Origin: Adiantum capillus-veneris
Lineage: Eukaryota; Streptophyta; Polypodiopsida; Polypodiales; Pteridaceae
Assembly (NCBI GenBank): GCA_014529385.2
Contig: CM043962.1
Coordinates: 122,998,470-123,062,469 of the forward strand
Reading direction: 5' to 3'
Length of the DNA: 64,000 nt
Shown: piece by piece, positions 11,098 to 22,400 of the stretch
How positions within the stretch are numbered: the first letter of the stretch is position 1
Layout: every line of letters starts with the position of its first letter
The notes under the pieces: model-generated
Database searches by the model: none
What the model saw: the letters and a program-made list of their open reading frames with translations, nothing else
What the model was told of the DNA's origin: nothing
Program-made: the position numbers and the translations under genes

Positions 11098-11900
11098 GTC
11101 AATCCTGCTGAAGCACGAGGATCCCTATAACTTGTCGAGTGTATCATCGCTCCTAGGAATCAGAAATCTGTTCTTGATGGTGATTTCGTTGAGAGTGCTA
11201 TAATCGATGCACATTCTCCAAGATCCGTCTTTCTTCAAAAACCAACAACACTGGAGAGCAATACGGTGAAGTACTAGGTTGGACAAGACCCTTTTCCAAG
11301 AGGTCTTTCATTGGGTTCATAATCTTTTCATTCTGTACTCGGCTCACACGATAAGGTGGCCGATTCGGTGGCGTGCTTCCAGATATCAGATCAATGGTAT
11401 GATCTTCAGCCCCTCTCAAAAGCAATCGGCATGAGCGTGGAGAAAAAATCTTGGCGTTCTTTTCTTCAGGTCAAAACATATTCAACCTTTATCCATCGTT
11501 CAGTTCTCCCAAAAGAATGAGTAAGAAAACTGAAGTTCATCAAGTACAATCTCTAAGCCCTTCATTTATCAAAATCGCTTTCTCGGCCCGGTAGTCAACC
11601 ACGGCGTAGTTCTTGTGGTACCAAGGGATCCCGAGTAGAACGTCACTTGCGTGCCCTGAACACCCCTGTCATTGCAAACAAAGTTTGCCAATGCTCGGTG
11701 TAATGGCAACATCCCATCCGGGTGCCAGTCGAACTACCTCCGCCTGTGGCGTCAGTCTATCGGGCGTAGTTCCAAATCGAGCCGCCAATTCCAAGTGAAA
11801 AGAAGTTGGCTTGGCTCCTTCAAAAGAGCTTCCTGATCCTTCACTTTGCCCCCAAAAAAGCGGCAAAGTTTGTACTTTCATTCATTTGATTCGGTGCAAG
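11098..11900 (-). pseudogene. Gypsy B protease and RT N-terminus (broken)
   Basis: 11198-11425 encodes [20 protein letters not shown], the segment before RT, and [16 protein letters not shown] of the RT fingers; a shift then breaks WRMCIDYR. 11669-11881 holds a protease-like stretch that includes LELAARFG and ITPSIGKLCLQ. The catalytic triad position reads EGA after a frameshift, so no functional aspartic protease is coded here. Confidence 0.7.
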
Positions 11901-13500
11901 TCCCACGCCATGTGGTACCAGTTCTGCTTTTCTATCTGCCTTTTCTGCCACATTCCTCAGCTGCTCTCAAACTCTTAGGCCTGTCGTCGTCTTTATCATT
12001 CTGTTCTTTCTGTGCCTTATCAGGGCACTTCGCGGAGATATGTCCATGTTCCCCGCATCCAAAGCACTTCCCCTCTCTGATGAAGCGAGCTCTCTCCTCA
12101 GGAGTAAGCTTGGGTTGTGCATCCTTTTTTTTCTCTGGGTTGCTCTTTTTCATTCTACTTTCATTCCCAGAAGTCTGTTCGGCTTGTTGTGTCATGGCCT
12201 CATCTGTGGGGTAGGTGAGACTGCCAGAGTGAATGGCAAAGCCCCGCTTCGCATGACTCATCAACTCCTGAATAGAAGCTGACTTTTGTTCCAAGCAGTG
12301 ATCTCGGATCTCTGTAGGTAGACCCAAGGTAAACCGCTCAATCTGTTCTCTGAACGAGATCTTCTTGAATGAAGAGGCGGGTAGAAAAGAGTTCCAGAAT
12401 CTTTCACAATAAGCATTGATTGTATCTTTCTTGGTCTTCCGAAGATGGTTCCAAGCAGCTCGTACATCTCGTTCATATTCTTGCGTCAACCAAGAAGAAA
12501 TAAAAAGCTTCTTAAATTTCAGCCATTTAACTGGCGCACTCTTGTTAAAAGAAGCATGGACCACCAAGTACGAGCATTCCCCTTACGGTAATAGGTAGCT
12601 CTCTGAATCTTGGAGTGCTCTGAATAGCGTCCTTCGGCGAAAGCGATGTCAAACTGCTGAATAAAAGACAAAGCCTTCGAAGCATCTGAGTATCCTGAAA
12701 AGTATCAAACTTGATCGAGTGGCCACCTTCCTTAAACTCTCGGACTTTCTTGCTTTTTTCTTCGAGAAAGTCATACTGGTTGGTTTTGTAAAAATTCTTC
12801 TTGTTCGCATAAAACTTTCCGTCATTGGAATCTGAGCTGTCTGTAGACGAGTCTTTAGTAGAACTGTCAGTCTCTAGGCGAGATGTAGCCTTCTTCTTGA
12901 CCTTTCCGAAGCTTTGTTTCTTGCTTCGCTTTTTACCTTTTCTGTCTTCTTCGCTCGAATCTGAAGAGCTAGAAGAACTGTCAGAAGAAGAAGAAGAAGA
13001 AGAAGAACTGGGAACTCCTTCAAATCGAACACGCTTCTTCTATTTCTTTGCCTTGTCAAATGTCGACCGATGACCCAAATATCCCGGGAAGTCAGTACCT
13101 TTCTTCTGCTTTTTGCCATGCTTTTTGTCTTTCTTTTGCACGTCGAAAAGCTGAGCAATCCGTGCATCAACCACGTTCTCCAGTTCCTTCTCCGTATATT
13201 TCTTGGAGGCAAAAAGGTTTCTTGAGAGCGGGTTTAGGGAGTGGTGTTGTGGTTCTCTGCCACTCCATCTGTACCTCTTCCAAAGAGGTTTGGTTCATAT
13301 ATTTTGCAATCTTCGGGTCCTTGGCAAAATTGAGCATCATCTTTGTTGCATCGCCGATCAACTGGCGACACTCGATCTCTCGCCGCTCCGCCTAAGTAGG
13401 CCAAGGCGGGCCGTACTCTCTGCCAGAATCTTCCTTGTGATCCCTGCCCGCATCTCCAAATGCAGAGGGAGTCGACTGATCATTGCCTGAAGCCATAGGT
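11900..13500 (-). pseudogene. Gypsy B gag with CCHC knuckle (frameshifted)
   Basis: The 211-aa block 11932-12567 contains the retrotransposon gag core (SWLTQEYERDVRAAWNHL, AYCERFWNSFLPASSF, FREQIERFTLGLPTEIRDHC) and a complete CCHC zinc knuckle CFGCGEHGHISAKC. Upstream fragments at 12874-13212 and around 13392-13495 carry a Ser/Glu-rich acidic part and an N-terminus beginning MASGNDQSTPSAF. Gag forms the virus-like particle and packages RNA. Three or more frames are needed to read it. Confidence 0.82.
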
Positions 13501-13556
13501 GCCGCGGAAAAAAAAATTTCGAGGATCGGATTTCCCATAGAAGAGAAATCGGCCGT

Positions 13557-13568
13557 GCTCTGATACCA
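13557..13568 (-). other. Primer-binding site of gypsy B (initiator tRNA-Met)
   Basis: Minus-strand TGGTATCAGAGC, one base from the 5' LTR end. Confidence 0.95.
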
Positions 13569-13569
13569 C

Positions 13570-14088
13570 TGTAACAGACTTGGACACTCCAAGTCAAGAA
13601 TCAACCGTGACAGCACCAAATAACCACTTCAAAACAATTCACAGATCACAATAGATTTGCATTGGCCCGGCGGAGTTCCGTGCCTAGAGATATTGGCCCC
13701 AAAGACTGGGGCCCCTTTCGATATTTCTTTTTATATTAATCAATCATCAAAGTACAAGAGAGCGGTTAGGGTTTCACTCTCAGACTCTGCGTCCAAATGC
13801 TCTGAGAAGTGAGGCCCTCACCACTAATTTAAAGGTTACAAGGGATGCCCAAAAGCAGAGCCCCAAAAGCTTTTAAAATCAAAAGCATCAGTTCTCTCTC
13901 TCTCTTAGAGAGTCTTTTCTCTTTTTTTTATAAAAAAGAAAGCAAAAGCAAAATTCGCGTCGCTCATCATTTTCCAAAAAAAAAAAAAAAAAAAGCCTCC
14001 GCGATTTCCGGAAATTAGGGTTTTTGGCAGAAATTAGGGTTTGCAGGAATTTTAGGGTTTCCATCCGTCACGTCATCACTTTGTGACA
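13570..14088 (-). repeat. Gypsy B 5' LTR
   Basis: 519 bp, matching 7656-8172. In element sense it starts TGTCACAAAGTG, then carries three telo-box copies (AAACCCTAA) within the first 85 bp, a GA-rich palindromic stretch (AGAGAGAG...) and the conserved block at 13695-13733. Confidence 0.92.
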
Positions 14089-14093
14089 CCTCC
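14089..14093. repeat. Target-site duplication of gypsy B (right)
   Basis: CCTCC, the partner of 7651-7655; the LINE sequence resumes after it. Confidence 0.9.
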
Positions 14094-16696
14094 TGCTAAT
14101 GAGGTGTTGCAGCAGGGCAAGCCTCTCTCTGTGCTGCCCGTATGTGACGTCCCAATCGAACAGTGTTCTGAAAGAAAGGGACACCTGGGTGGTCTGCAGA
14201 AGAGAAAGGATCCCTCCAAAGCCACTCTCCAGGATCCCACTGTACTTGTGCCAGTGGACAGCACTCCCAAGCCCATAGTCTCCAATGTCCAGTCTCAAGA
14301 GCAGCTGGGTCAGGATCGATGACACAAGTCCTCCCACAAATGCCCACCACTCGGATCCTCTGAAAACAGCACTCTACCACGTGCGGGGCCTCTACTGTAA
14401 CTCGCTGTAAACATCCCTCACCGTGTAACTCGAAAAATAGGGAGGGAACAGTCTCTGAGCAAGCCCGAACTGAGATGAGAACCTCTAGTCGCGTGAAGGC
14501 TCCCATCCATGTGGGCGCTGTTGACTCGAGAGTTGTGAGCCACTCAGCTGGGACTGCCTCTGAGATGTCTTGGCACATGCTGTGCACCCCTCTCATGCCC
14601 TGCAGAGCTGAAAGCCCTGCAGCTCCTCTGACAAGCCTGAAAACTGTAACCAGTCACCTAAAGAGCGTGCTGGACCCGCTGCCATGGGACCCTAGGAAAC
14701 ATGAGGCTGACTACCAACCAAGTGGCCTCTTTGAGTGATAACCATGGGGTTCCAAACAAGGGGCTGTCGCAGGCGCTCCTCCGTGCAAGTAGGCTGCCGC
14801 TGCTCCAAGCCTCGCTCCAGGTGCTCCGAAGATCGAAGCAAACCCAGAGGTAAGTGGCCCTCCAGTCTCCTGCTCAAACCAACTCTACGCATCTCTGTGA
14901 AGATTCATCTGGTCGAAGGTTGCCAGGGGCCTCTTGCCTGAGGCACCCTAGCACGAAGCCACTGTAGCAAGAACTCCTTCCAAGGCTCCTCACCTAGAAG
15001 TCCTCGGACGATAAACTTCCCAAGAAGGGCTCTGCTCTACTGTGTTGGGTCGATGATCCCAAGCCCTCCCTGTAAATAAGGAAGAGTGATGACCTGCCAA
15101 GCCACTTTGGCCCGGGCTGTCTGAGTGTCATGCCCTGACCAAAGGAAGTTCCTGATCAACCTCTCTACTTGGCTGATACAAGAACTCAAGAAGATCCAGC
15201 AAGAAGTGATGTACCACATAGTAGCCAACAACACCTGGTTGGCCACTACAACTCTACCAGCCAAAGACAGTCGTGCGGAGCTCCAATGTAGCAACTTCCT
15301 CCCGATAGACAGGAGGAGGGGAGCAATCTGCTGCTCGGGAGACAAGTCCAAACCAACTTGACAGCCCAAGTACCGAACTGCAGTCCCTGGGGAATCCACT
15401 TGAAACCCTCACCTGGCATCCGATCGGGTACAGGAGCACTACCAACCGAGAAAGCCACTGTCTTTCTCTAGTTGATCAGTGTGCCAGATGCACAACAAAA
15501 GGTCTCAAGAGCCTGCTCACAGCTATGAAGGTTGGCCTCGTGGCCATCCAAGTACAAGGGTGAGTCGTCAGCAAACTTAGTGTCCAGTAGCTCATCTCCC
15601 CGAATAGGGAGTGCTAAGCCCCGTAGACCAACCTGCTGCGACACCAAAACCTGCTCATTGCCTCAGCATAGAACAGAAAGAGGAATGGGGCAAGAGGGCA
15701 GCCCTGTCTGACCGAATGTGTGAGCATGAAACGATCACCTCTACCTCCTGACAAAAGTACCTGACTGTGTGCCCGTCTGTACAACGCTGACACCCTATGA
15801 TCGAAGCATTTGAGAAGCCCATCCTGCGTAGAGTGCCCTCCAGAAAGTCCCAGTCAACTCTCTCGTAGGCCTTCTCAAAATCGAGAAGAAGAATCACCAG
15901 ATCCTCACCACGGAGCCGCGCTAGGGCAGAAGCCTCCCAAAAAGTAAAGATGTTGTCAAGGATACTGCGCTCCTTGACAAAACTTGTCTTGAGTCCCATG
16001 TAAAAGGCTCTCTAGAAGTGGCTGGATCCTCAAACTCAGAGCCTTGGCAAGAATTTTGTAGGCTGAGTTGAGGATGGTGATGGGGCGCCAGTGTCGAATC
16101 TCATCCAAGGAGCCACCCTCCTTGGGAATGAGGTAGATGAGACCCTCACTCATGCTGTCAGGCATCTCTCCCGTGTGCGAAATGTACTGAAAAGCACTAC
16201 AGAGATATGGGCCAGGCAAGTCCCAGTACTCCAAGAAAAAACTGGGAGTCAAGCCATCCTCACCTGGACAGCTACCACGGGGGAGTGCACTATGAGCCGT
16301 GTGCAACTCCTCAAGTTGAAGTGGCAGCTCAAGCCTGTGACGCATCTCTTCAATCACAAGGCAAGGCATTTGAATTTTGTGCCCACACCTGCTCTCTGCA
16401 TGCATCCTGACGCTCTGACTGAGGCTCTGCAGATAGTAACTCATGGTAAAAGTCAGTAGCAACTGCACGCATGTCCTTTGGCTCAGAAGCAATTGACCCG
16501 TCGGGCCTCCTCTACTGACTGACCTTTGCATGCGTATGCCGAGGTCTCACTGCCTCGAAAAAAGCACCAGTCACTCCGTCACCCGCCTGTGTCCATTGAG
16601 ATGCTTGTCGATGGAAAGCAAACTCATGGCACCCTCCTTTGTGCTAACAAGCTCCTAGCGAGCTTGCTTTAACTGCTGCTACAACCAAGGACTGTC
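14094..16696 (-). pseudogene. LINE ORF2 reverse transcriptase (broken)
   Basis: Minus strand. The RT of an L1-type non-LTR element is recognised by GEDGLTPSFFLEYW, IYLIPKEGGSLDEIRHWRPI (about 16080-16140), LLLDFEKAYERVDW near 15855-15900 (the first catalytic Asp), and KFADDSPLYLDG near 15540-15575 (the F/YADD box). Downstream blocks at 15037-15399 (YLGCQVGLDLS, VNQVLLATMWYI) and 14096-14596 follow the usual order toward zf-RVT. Frames change at least five times. The region starts at the MITE insertion (17065/16697) and ends at gypsy B. Confidence 0.85.
16689..16696. repeat. 8-bp target-site duplication of MITE hAT-1 (left)
   Basis: GGACTGTC, repeated exactly at 17066-17073. Confidence 0.85.
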
Positions 16697-17065
16697 CAAC
16701 GTAACCGCGAAACGTTTCAGACCCAAAACGTTTCACCCCGAAACGTGGCGTTTCACCCCGAAACGTTTCACTCTAGGCTAAGGCCTCACTGAACGTTTGA
16801 CCGAAACGCCAGTTTTGTGTATGTATAGAGTTATGTACTGACAAAATAGGTGTTCATAGTGTAGTGAGTAGAAACACATGCTATGTTAACATTGAAATAG
16901 CATATACATAATAAATAAATAACTATTTAATGGCCAAATTCTCTAAAGGAAATTTTTTATCTCAGGCGTTTCACTCTGGGCGTTTCACCTTGCAGGTGAA
17001 ACGTTTCTGCCGTTTCACCCGTTTTGCGTTTCAGGCCTGCTGAAACGCGTTTCGCGGTTACGCTG
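16697..17065. mobile_element. MITE, hAT-like, with TIR CARCGTAACCGCGAAACG
   Basis: 369 bp without coding capacity. The first 18 bases and the reverse complement of the last 18 differ at one position (CAACGTAACC... versus CAGCGTAACC...). An exact 8-bp duplication flanks it, the signature of hAT transposons. Many copies of the short motif CGTTTCA/GAAACG, related to the inner part of the TIR, fill both subterminal regions (16710-16800 and 16970-17055), while the centre is AT-rich. Repeated subterminal motifs are typical hAT transposase binding sites. It interrupts the LINE ORF2 between endonuclease and RT. Confidence 0.85.
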
Positions 17066-17073
17066 GGACTGTC
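17066..17073. repeat. 8-bp target-site duplication of MITE hAT-1 (right)
   Basis: GGACTGTC, the partner of 16689-16696. Confidence 0.85.
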
Positions 17074-17124
17074 TGGATGCTGCTTCTGCATCCTCTGCAA
17101 GGAAGCAACGCCCCGTCTGAGACG

Positions 17125-18103
17125 CTACTGCTCCTCTCTCGCTGCAGCCAGGCGAGCCAACGACTCCTGGAGAAAGAAACGACTAAGCTGAGTTAGTCCT
17201 GAGGCCACTCTGTCAGCAAGAGAATCCTGCATCTCCAAGCTCTCTGTCCAGAGAGCCTCTACTTGCTCTCTGAGTGCAAAGTCCAGCAAGACCCTCTCAA
17301 GGATGCGAAACATCGTGCTCCCCCTCCTCTGTCTATCTGCCACTGTGAGGATCACTGGTGCATGGTCCGAGAAGGAAGTCCCTGCCAAAATGCCAATTGT
17401 CCCACCCAAGTCACAGAAATGGTCACTAGTGTAGAAGCGATCTATCCGCGATGGATTCACTCCTCCCACTCCGCGGTCCGAACGAGAGAAGGCCAGGCTG
17501 TCTGGGGGACCTCACAAAGCTAGAGTGCTGCCACACATCCGAAACCCTCAGAGTCATACAAAACCTCTCCCAAGCTTCCAACTCAACTCCATGCACAGTA
17601 GCATGGCTACCATCGATCCTATCAGAAGGTTCCTCCAACATGTTAAATTCACCCCCTATGCACCACTGCTCTGCCTGCGGCAGAGACTCAACAATCTGTG
17701 ACCAAAACTCTGCTTGTGCACTCGCCACATTGGACGCATATATGTTCAGGAAGCTCACAAGGAAACCCTGAACCTGCATAGTGATCCACTGAGCCCTGTC
17801 TAGCACAATAATCCCTCTGCCCACAATGGCCTGCTGCAAAGAATCCGCAATAGTCATACATACCCTACCCTGGATTCCTCCAGGTCCAAAAGCAGCTGAC
17901 CAAAAAGTATCATACCGTCCACGCAAGAGCTGACCACAACGTCTAATGCGGCTCTCACACAGATGATGCTCCTGTAGCATAAGGATATCAATCTCGCCTC
18001 CCACAAGGCAACGCTGAAGCTCCTGAGGCAGTCGGCCCCTCTGACGTTGAAACTGGGGCCCACCAAGACCCTGCACGTTCCATGAGACGATCCTCATGGG
18101 GAG
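17125..18103 (-). pseudogene. LINE ORF2 endonuclease (APE type), start of ORF2
   Basis: ORF2 appears to start at the ATG encoding MRIVSWNVQGLGG, the typical N-terminus of the endonuclease/exonuclease/phosphatase domain of plant L1 elements. Further motifs are ILMLQEHHL (catalytic Glu), FLNIYAS, GGEFNML (the usual G-D-F-N with Asp replaced by Glu), RIDRFYTS and SDHAPVILT (catalytic Asp-His). It nicks target DNA to prime reverse transcription. A frameshift near 17450 separates the last part (17125-17469). The D-to-E change in the GDFN box may reflect decay. Confidence 0.85.
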
Positions 18104-18844
18104 CGAGAGAGAACAGATGCTGCCGCAACAGCTAAATGTGCTATCTTCGAGGCTGGCTTGGATGGGGAGTAATCTGCATCTTAGCATCCTCTAGATAGGC
18201 GTGACCGCAGAGAGTGCTTGGCCCAAGCCCAAGTAGACCAAGCTGTATGTAAAGCAACCTCCTCTATCCAGGAGTCCTCATGAATGTGTACATAGCATGG
18301 CGAGCATTGCGTATCAACAAAGAAGTGAACCACAATGTGTCTACATCCTGTTGCATCTGGGGGGGTCACCGCAAACTTGACCAATGGCCACAAAGTTTGA
18401 AGCATGTATGTAACTCCTAGGTCTCCCATGTGGTGAGAGAACTCTAGGGCCTGTGTATCCAGCCACTCCAACACTGAGTCGAGAGTCCACTCAGTCTGGT
18501 CCCTGTCGAAAAGGGGAAAAGAAAAGCCAACCACTGAGTCCAAGGCCTCTATCCCCATAGCTGCAAGGAATAGAACATGAACTCTGAAGCAGGCTGCCTC
18601 ATGGTCTGCTGAAGAGTCGCCGAGAAAGTGTGTAAATTCGTACTCAAAGAAGTCCCATCGGCGCCGAATGTCAAAGCTCGTCAGACCACGAGGGATTGTT
18701 GCAAAGGGAGACGTCTGTACCTGTAAAGGGGGTCACAATAAAGACTGTCCCTCTCTCGCCAAGCGACTCGTGGCAAAGGCGCTGCCAAGAGATCTCCTAG
18801 CAGCCGGGGATGGCCATGCCCTCTAGGGTGACTGTGGAACTGGA

Positions 18845-18845
18845 G

Positions 18846-18879
<34 letters not shown>
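18845..18879. repeat. Poly-G/poly-C homopolymer
   Basis: A run of more than 30 G on the plus strand, coding for poly-Pro in the LINE ORF1 frame (CCC codons). The length is likely unstable and may be misassembled. Two shorter G runs lie at 25498-25516 and 25602-25620 in the LINE leader. Confidence 0.9.
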
Positions 18880-18881
<2 letters not shown>

Positions 18882-19028
18882 TGATGAGGAGGGGGGAAAC
18901 TCGGGGGGAGGGGGGGTTGTCGAGGGTGAAGTTGAGGTGGGGGCTGGAGCAAGGACCTCGTCCTGCTCAAGAGGACCGAATCGGTTCCCCGTAGGAACCC
19001 ACTGCTGCTGGGCAGGCGCCTGAGGACC

Positions 19029-19033
19029 ACCCT
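19029..19033. repeat. Target-site duplication of copia-1 (left)
   Basis: ACCCT, repeated at 24356-24360. Confidence 0.92.
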
Positions 19034-19310
19034 TGTGGGGGAGCAGGAGAGAGAGCCCACTTGCTACTCTATGCAATGAGAGTGAAGGAGAAGAGGAGAG
19101 TGGCGCAGAAGAAGCACACGCAGAGAAAAATACGTGAGAGAGAGAACTCGTAGAAGTTTGGGAAAAGTCACGATAGTTACATTTTGGGCTTGACCTTTGA
19201 GTATATGAGTAAGTGACTAGGGGGCCATTCACACTTGGGCCCCCTCACTTATAAGTCTTTTAACTTATAAGTTAATAAGTACAAGGCACTTAGGCCTTTA
19301 TTCCCTAACA
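19034..19310 (-). repeat. Copia-1 3' LTR
   Basis: 277 bp, from TGTTAGGG in element sense to CCCCCACA. It includes inverted short repeats around ACTTATAAG (19248-19280) and a GA-rich stretch. Almost identical to 24077-24355. Confidence 0.93.
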
Positions 19311-19372
19311 ACCTCCCACCTAAAGGCAATGTACCCTAACAACCTCCCACCTAAAGGCAATGTACCTTGGGA
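19311..19372 (-). repeat. Duplicated polypurine tract of copia-1
   Basis: A unit of about 31 bp containing the minus-strand core CTTTAGGTGGGAGGT and part of the LTR edge (GTTAGGG) is present twice in tandem before the 3' LTR. Two potential plus-strand priming sites therefore exist. Copia-2 has one related tract (39039-39049). Confidence 0.85.
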
Positions 19373-19420
19373 GATCAAAGAATCAGCTAACTATGATATA
19401 TCAGCTGATCATGCACTTAC

Positions 19421-22400
19421 TCATCCAACACCCTTCATCTGACGGCAATATGCAAATCGCTCTGCTGGAAGACTCTTGGTCAAAAGATCTGCAAGATTGT
19501 CATCTGTGTGCACCTTGACAAGTGTAATGCTCTTGTCATCAAGCACACTCCTGATAAAATGATACTTCACCTCTATGTGCTTTGTCTTGGCATGAAAAAC
19601 AGGATTCCTTGCAAGCATAATAGCACTCTGACTATCACAGTGTAGCACAGGAACCGGTGACTTAATGCCAAGCTCTTCTACCAAACGCATGAGCCACAAA
19701 GCTTCTTTGCATGCCTCAGTGGCAGCCACATACTCAGCCTCAGTGGTAGACAAAGCAACACATTTTTGCAGTCTAGAAATCCAAGAAACTGCACCTCCTG
19801 TGAATGTAAACACATATCCAGAGGTAGACTTCCTGCAATCTGGATGTCCAGCAAAATCTGCATCTGTAAAGCCATGCACAGATGTCTCACTCTTCCCAAA
19901 ACAAATGCACAAGTCTTTAGTGTCTTTCAAGTATCTCAAGATACACTTCACTGCTTCCCAATGCTTTTTGCCAGGATTGCTCATGTACCTGCTTACTACT
20001 CCCACCGCAAATGCAATGTCCGGACGTGTAGCAACCATAGCATACATCAAACTGCCAACGGCTGATGCATAAGGAATCTTGGCCATTTCAGCCCGCATAT
20101 CATCTGTGTTTGGGCAGTCATGTGCAGTTAGTTTTACATATGGAGGCAGCGGAGTACCAAGTGCCTTTCCCCCATCCATATGAAAACGATGTAGCACCTT
20201 ATTAACATAATCTCGTTGAGATAGATACAGACGCCTGTTAGGTCTATCTCGAGAGATACGCATGCCCAAAATATGATTAGCATCACCAAGATCCTTCATG
20301 TCAAAGCGATTCTTTAAGCTTTGCTGTAATGCATCCAACTCCGTGACATTTTTACCCGCAATAAGCATGTCATCAACATACAAAATCAGCAATAGAAGAG
20401 ATCCATCACTTGCCGTTTTGATATACAAACAGTGATCAGAATTACTTCTTTTGTAGCCTTGAGACCTCATGAATGTATCAAACTTGTGATACCATGCACG
20501 GGGAGACTGTTTCAAACCATACAAGCTTTTCAAGAGTCTACATACTTTCTTCTCTTGCCCCTTTGACACAAAACCTTCTGGCTGCATCATATAGATCATC
20601 TCAAGCAAATCGCCATGCAAAAACGCTGTTTTGACATCCATTTGCTTTAACTCCATATCTTCAGAAGCAACCAGGCCTAAAACAAGACGTAATGTGGCAA
20701 GCTTTACAACAGGAGAAAAAATCTCATCAAAATCAACACCATGCTTTTGCTTGTACCCTTTAGCAACCAAACGTGCCTTGTACTTAGAAGAAGCATCAGA
20801 GGTGACCTTGGTCTTGTAAACCCATTTACATGGCAGAGCCTTATGCCCTTTAGGCAAATCAACCAAGTCCCATGTATGGTTTTTCTCCAAAGACTGCATT
20901 TCCGAAACCATTGCTTTGAACCATTTCTTACTGTCTTCCCGTTGCATAGCCTCTCTATAGCAAGACGGCTCACCACAATCAGTAAGCATGACATAGTCCA
21001 AAGACGGTTCATATCTATCGGGGGGCCTTGTCACCTGAGTAGACCTACGCACCCAATGATCCATAACAGGTGGATTTTCAGCCTGTAAACCATCAAAAAC
21101 AGCAGGCTGTTCAGCCGGTTGCATCGCAACAATGGGCGGTCTAGGAGCATCAACCTGTTCCCCTACCTGTGGTGCATCAATGGCAACTTGTTGGGGCTGA
21201 TTTTCAGCAGCTAATGGCTGATTTTCAGCACCATTTTCAGCATGTAAAGGCTGCTGAACATTGGGCCTTCTTGGCTGTCCATATGTAACATCTTCACGAA
21301 AAACAACCCGGCGCACTTCCTCGACCTTTGTGGGCTGTTTGTGCATGCAATTCTCATTGAAGATGACATCATTGCTGCGTATGATTTTCCGTAATGCGGG
21401 ATCCCATAATCTATACCCCATTTCACCATCCTCACCATATCCTAGGAAAATGCATTTATGAGACTTTGGCTCTAGTTTGGTGCGCAGTTCACTCCGGATG
21501 TGAACATAGGCCTCACAACCAAACACTCTTAAATGTGCATATGAGGGTGGCTTGCCAGACCACACCTCCTCAGGCACCTTTCCACCCAAAGCCTTGCTAG
21601 GTGAGCGATTAATCAAGTGAATAGCTGTTTGCACAGCTTCTGTCCAAAAACCATGAGGTAATGCAGCATGTGACAGCATACTCCGAACTTTCTCTTGGAT
21701 AGTCCGGTTCAATCTCTCTGCAACTCCATTCTGAGAGGGATTAAAAGGAGCCGTGAGCTCTCTTTTAATATCTTTAGTAGCACAAAAGTCAATAAATGCT
21801 TTTGATACATACTCCCCCCCATTGTCTGAGCGCAAAGACCTAAGCTTCTTGTCAGTTTGATTCTCAACAAACGCAAGAAACTTCTTGAAAGTATCCAAAA
21901 CATCGCTTTTAGCACGTATTGGATACACCCACACCTTACGTGTAGCATCATCGATAAACGAGACAAAATATTTCTTTCCCCCTAAGGACAACTGTGGCAT
22001 TTCACATACATCGGAATGCACTAAGTCTAACCTGTCAGACTTCAAAGAGAGAGACCTTTTGTGCGGTGTTTTACTGTGCTTACCATAAATACAGTGCTCA
22101 CAATGAGAAAAATCAGCATACCTCAAACACGGCAAATAACCACAACGAGACAGAGTTTCCATTCCTCTTTTACTCATGTGTCCCAACCGGCCATGCCACA
22201 AAGAAACACTTGGCTGCTCGGTTACGGCGACAACATGGTCACGCACACTAGATACATGCAAAGGATGCAAAGTGTTCGATTTACAACCCTTGGCTACAAT
22301 CCGGGCCCCTTTACAAATTTTCCACTTGCTATCACCAAAAGTGGTGTGATAGCCTGCATCATCTAGCTGCCCTGTACTAATCAAACTCTTCTTGAGTTGT

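Larger units (their letters stand above)
7656..14088 (-). mobile_element. Gypsy element B (chromovirus), full-length but decayed
   Basis: A complete minus-strand structure: 5' LTR 13570-14088, initiator-Met PBS 13557-13568, gag, protease, RT, RNase H, integrase and chromodomain, 3' non-coding part 8173-8768, polypurine tract at 8173-8189 and 3' LTR 7656-8172. The TSD is CCTCC. It inserted into the LINE ORF2 just upstream of zf-RVT. It has more intact pol sequence than element A and is the same family. Several frameshifts and stops split the polyprotein, so it is non-autonomous at present. Confidence 0.92.
18181..19033 (-). pseudogene. LINE ORF1 C-terminal half, proline-rich
   Basis: Minus strand, continuing ORF1 on the other side of copia-1. 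QQQWVPTGNRFGPLEQDE (about 18960-19015) resembles the linker after the knuckle in plant L1 ORF1. It is followed by a Pro-rich stretch encoded by a homopolymer (poly-G on plus) and a C-terminal block at 18181-18558 (DSVLEWLDTQALEFSHH, VVHFFVDTQ). ORF1 proteins bind LINE RNA. The frame is interrupted near 18680. Confidence 0.6.

Noticed and set aside
14023-14060. Telomere-like TTAGGGTTT words as an interstitial telomere
   Set aside because: Only three dispersed copies separated by 10-15 unrelated bases in an LTR; fits telo-box promoter motifs, not a telomeric array.
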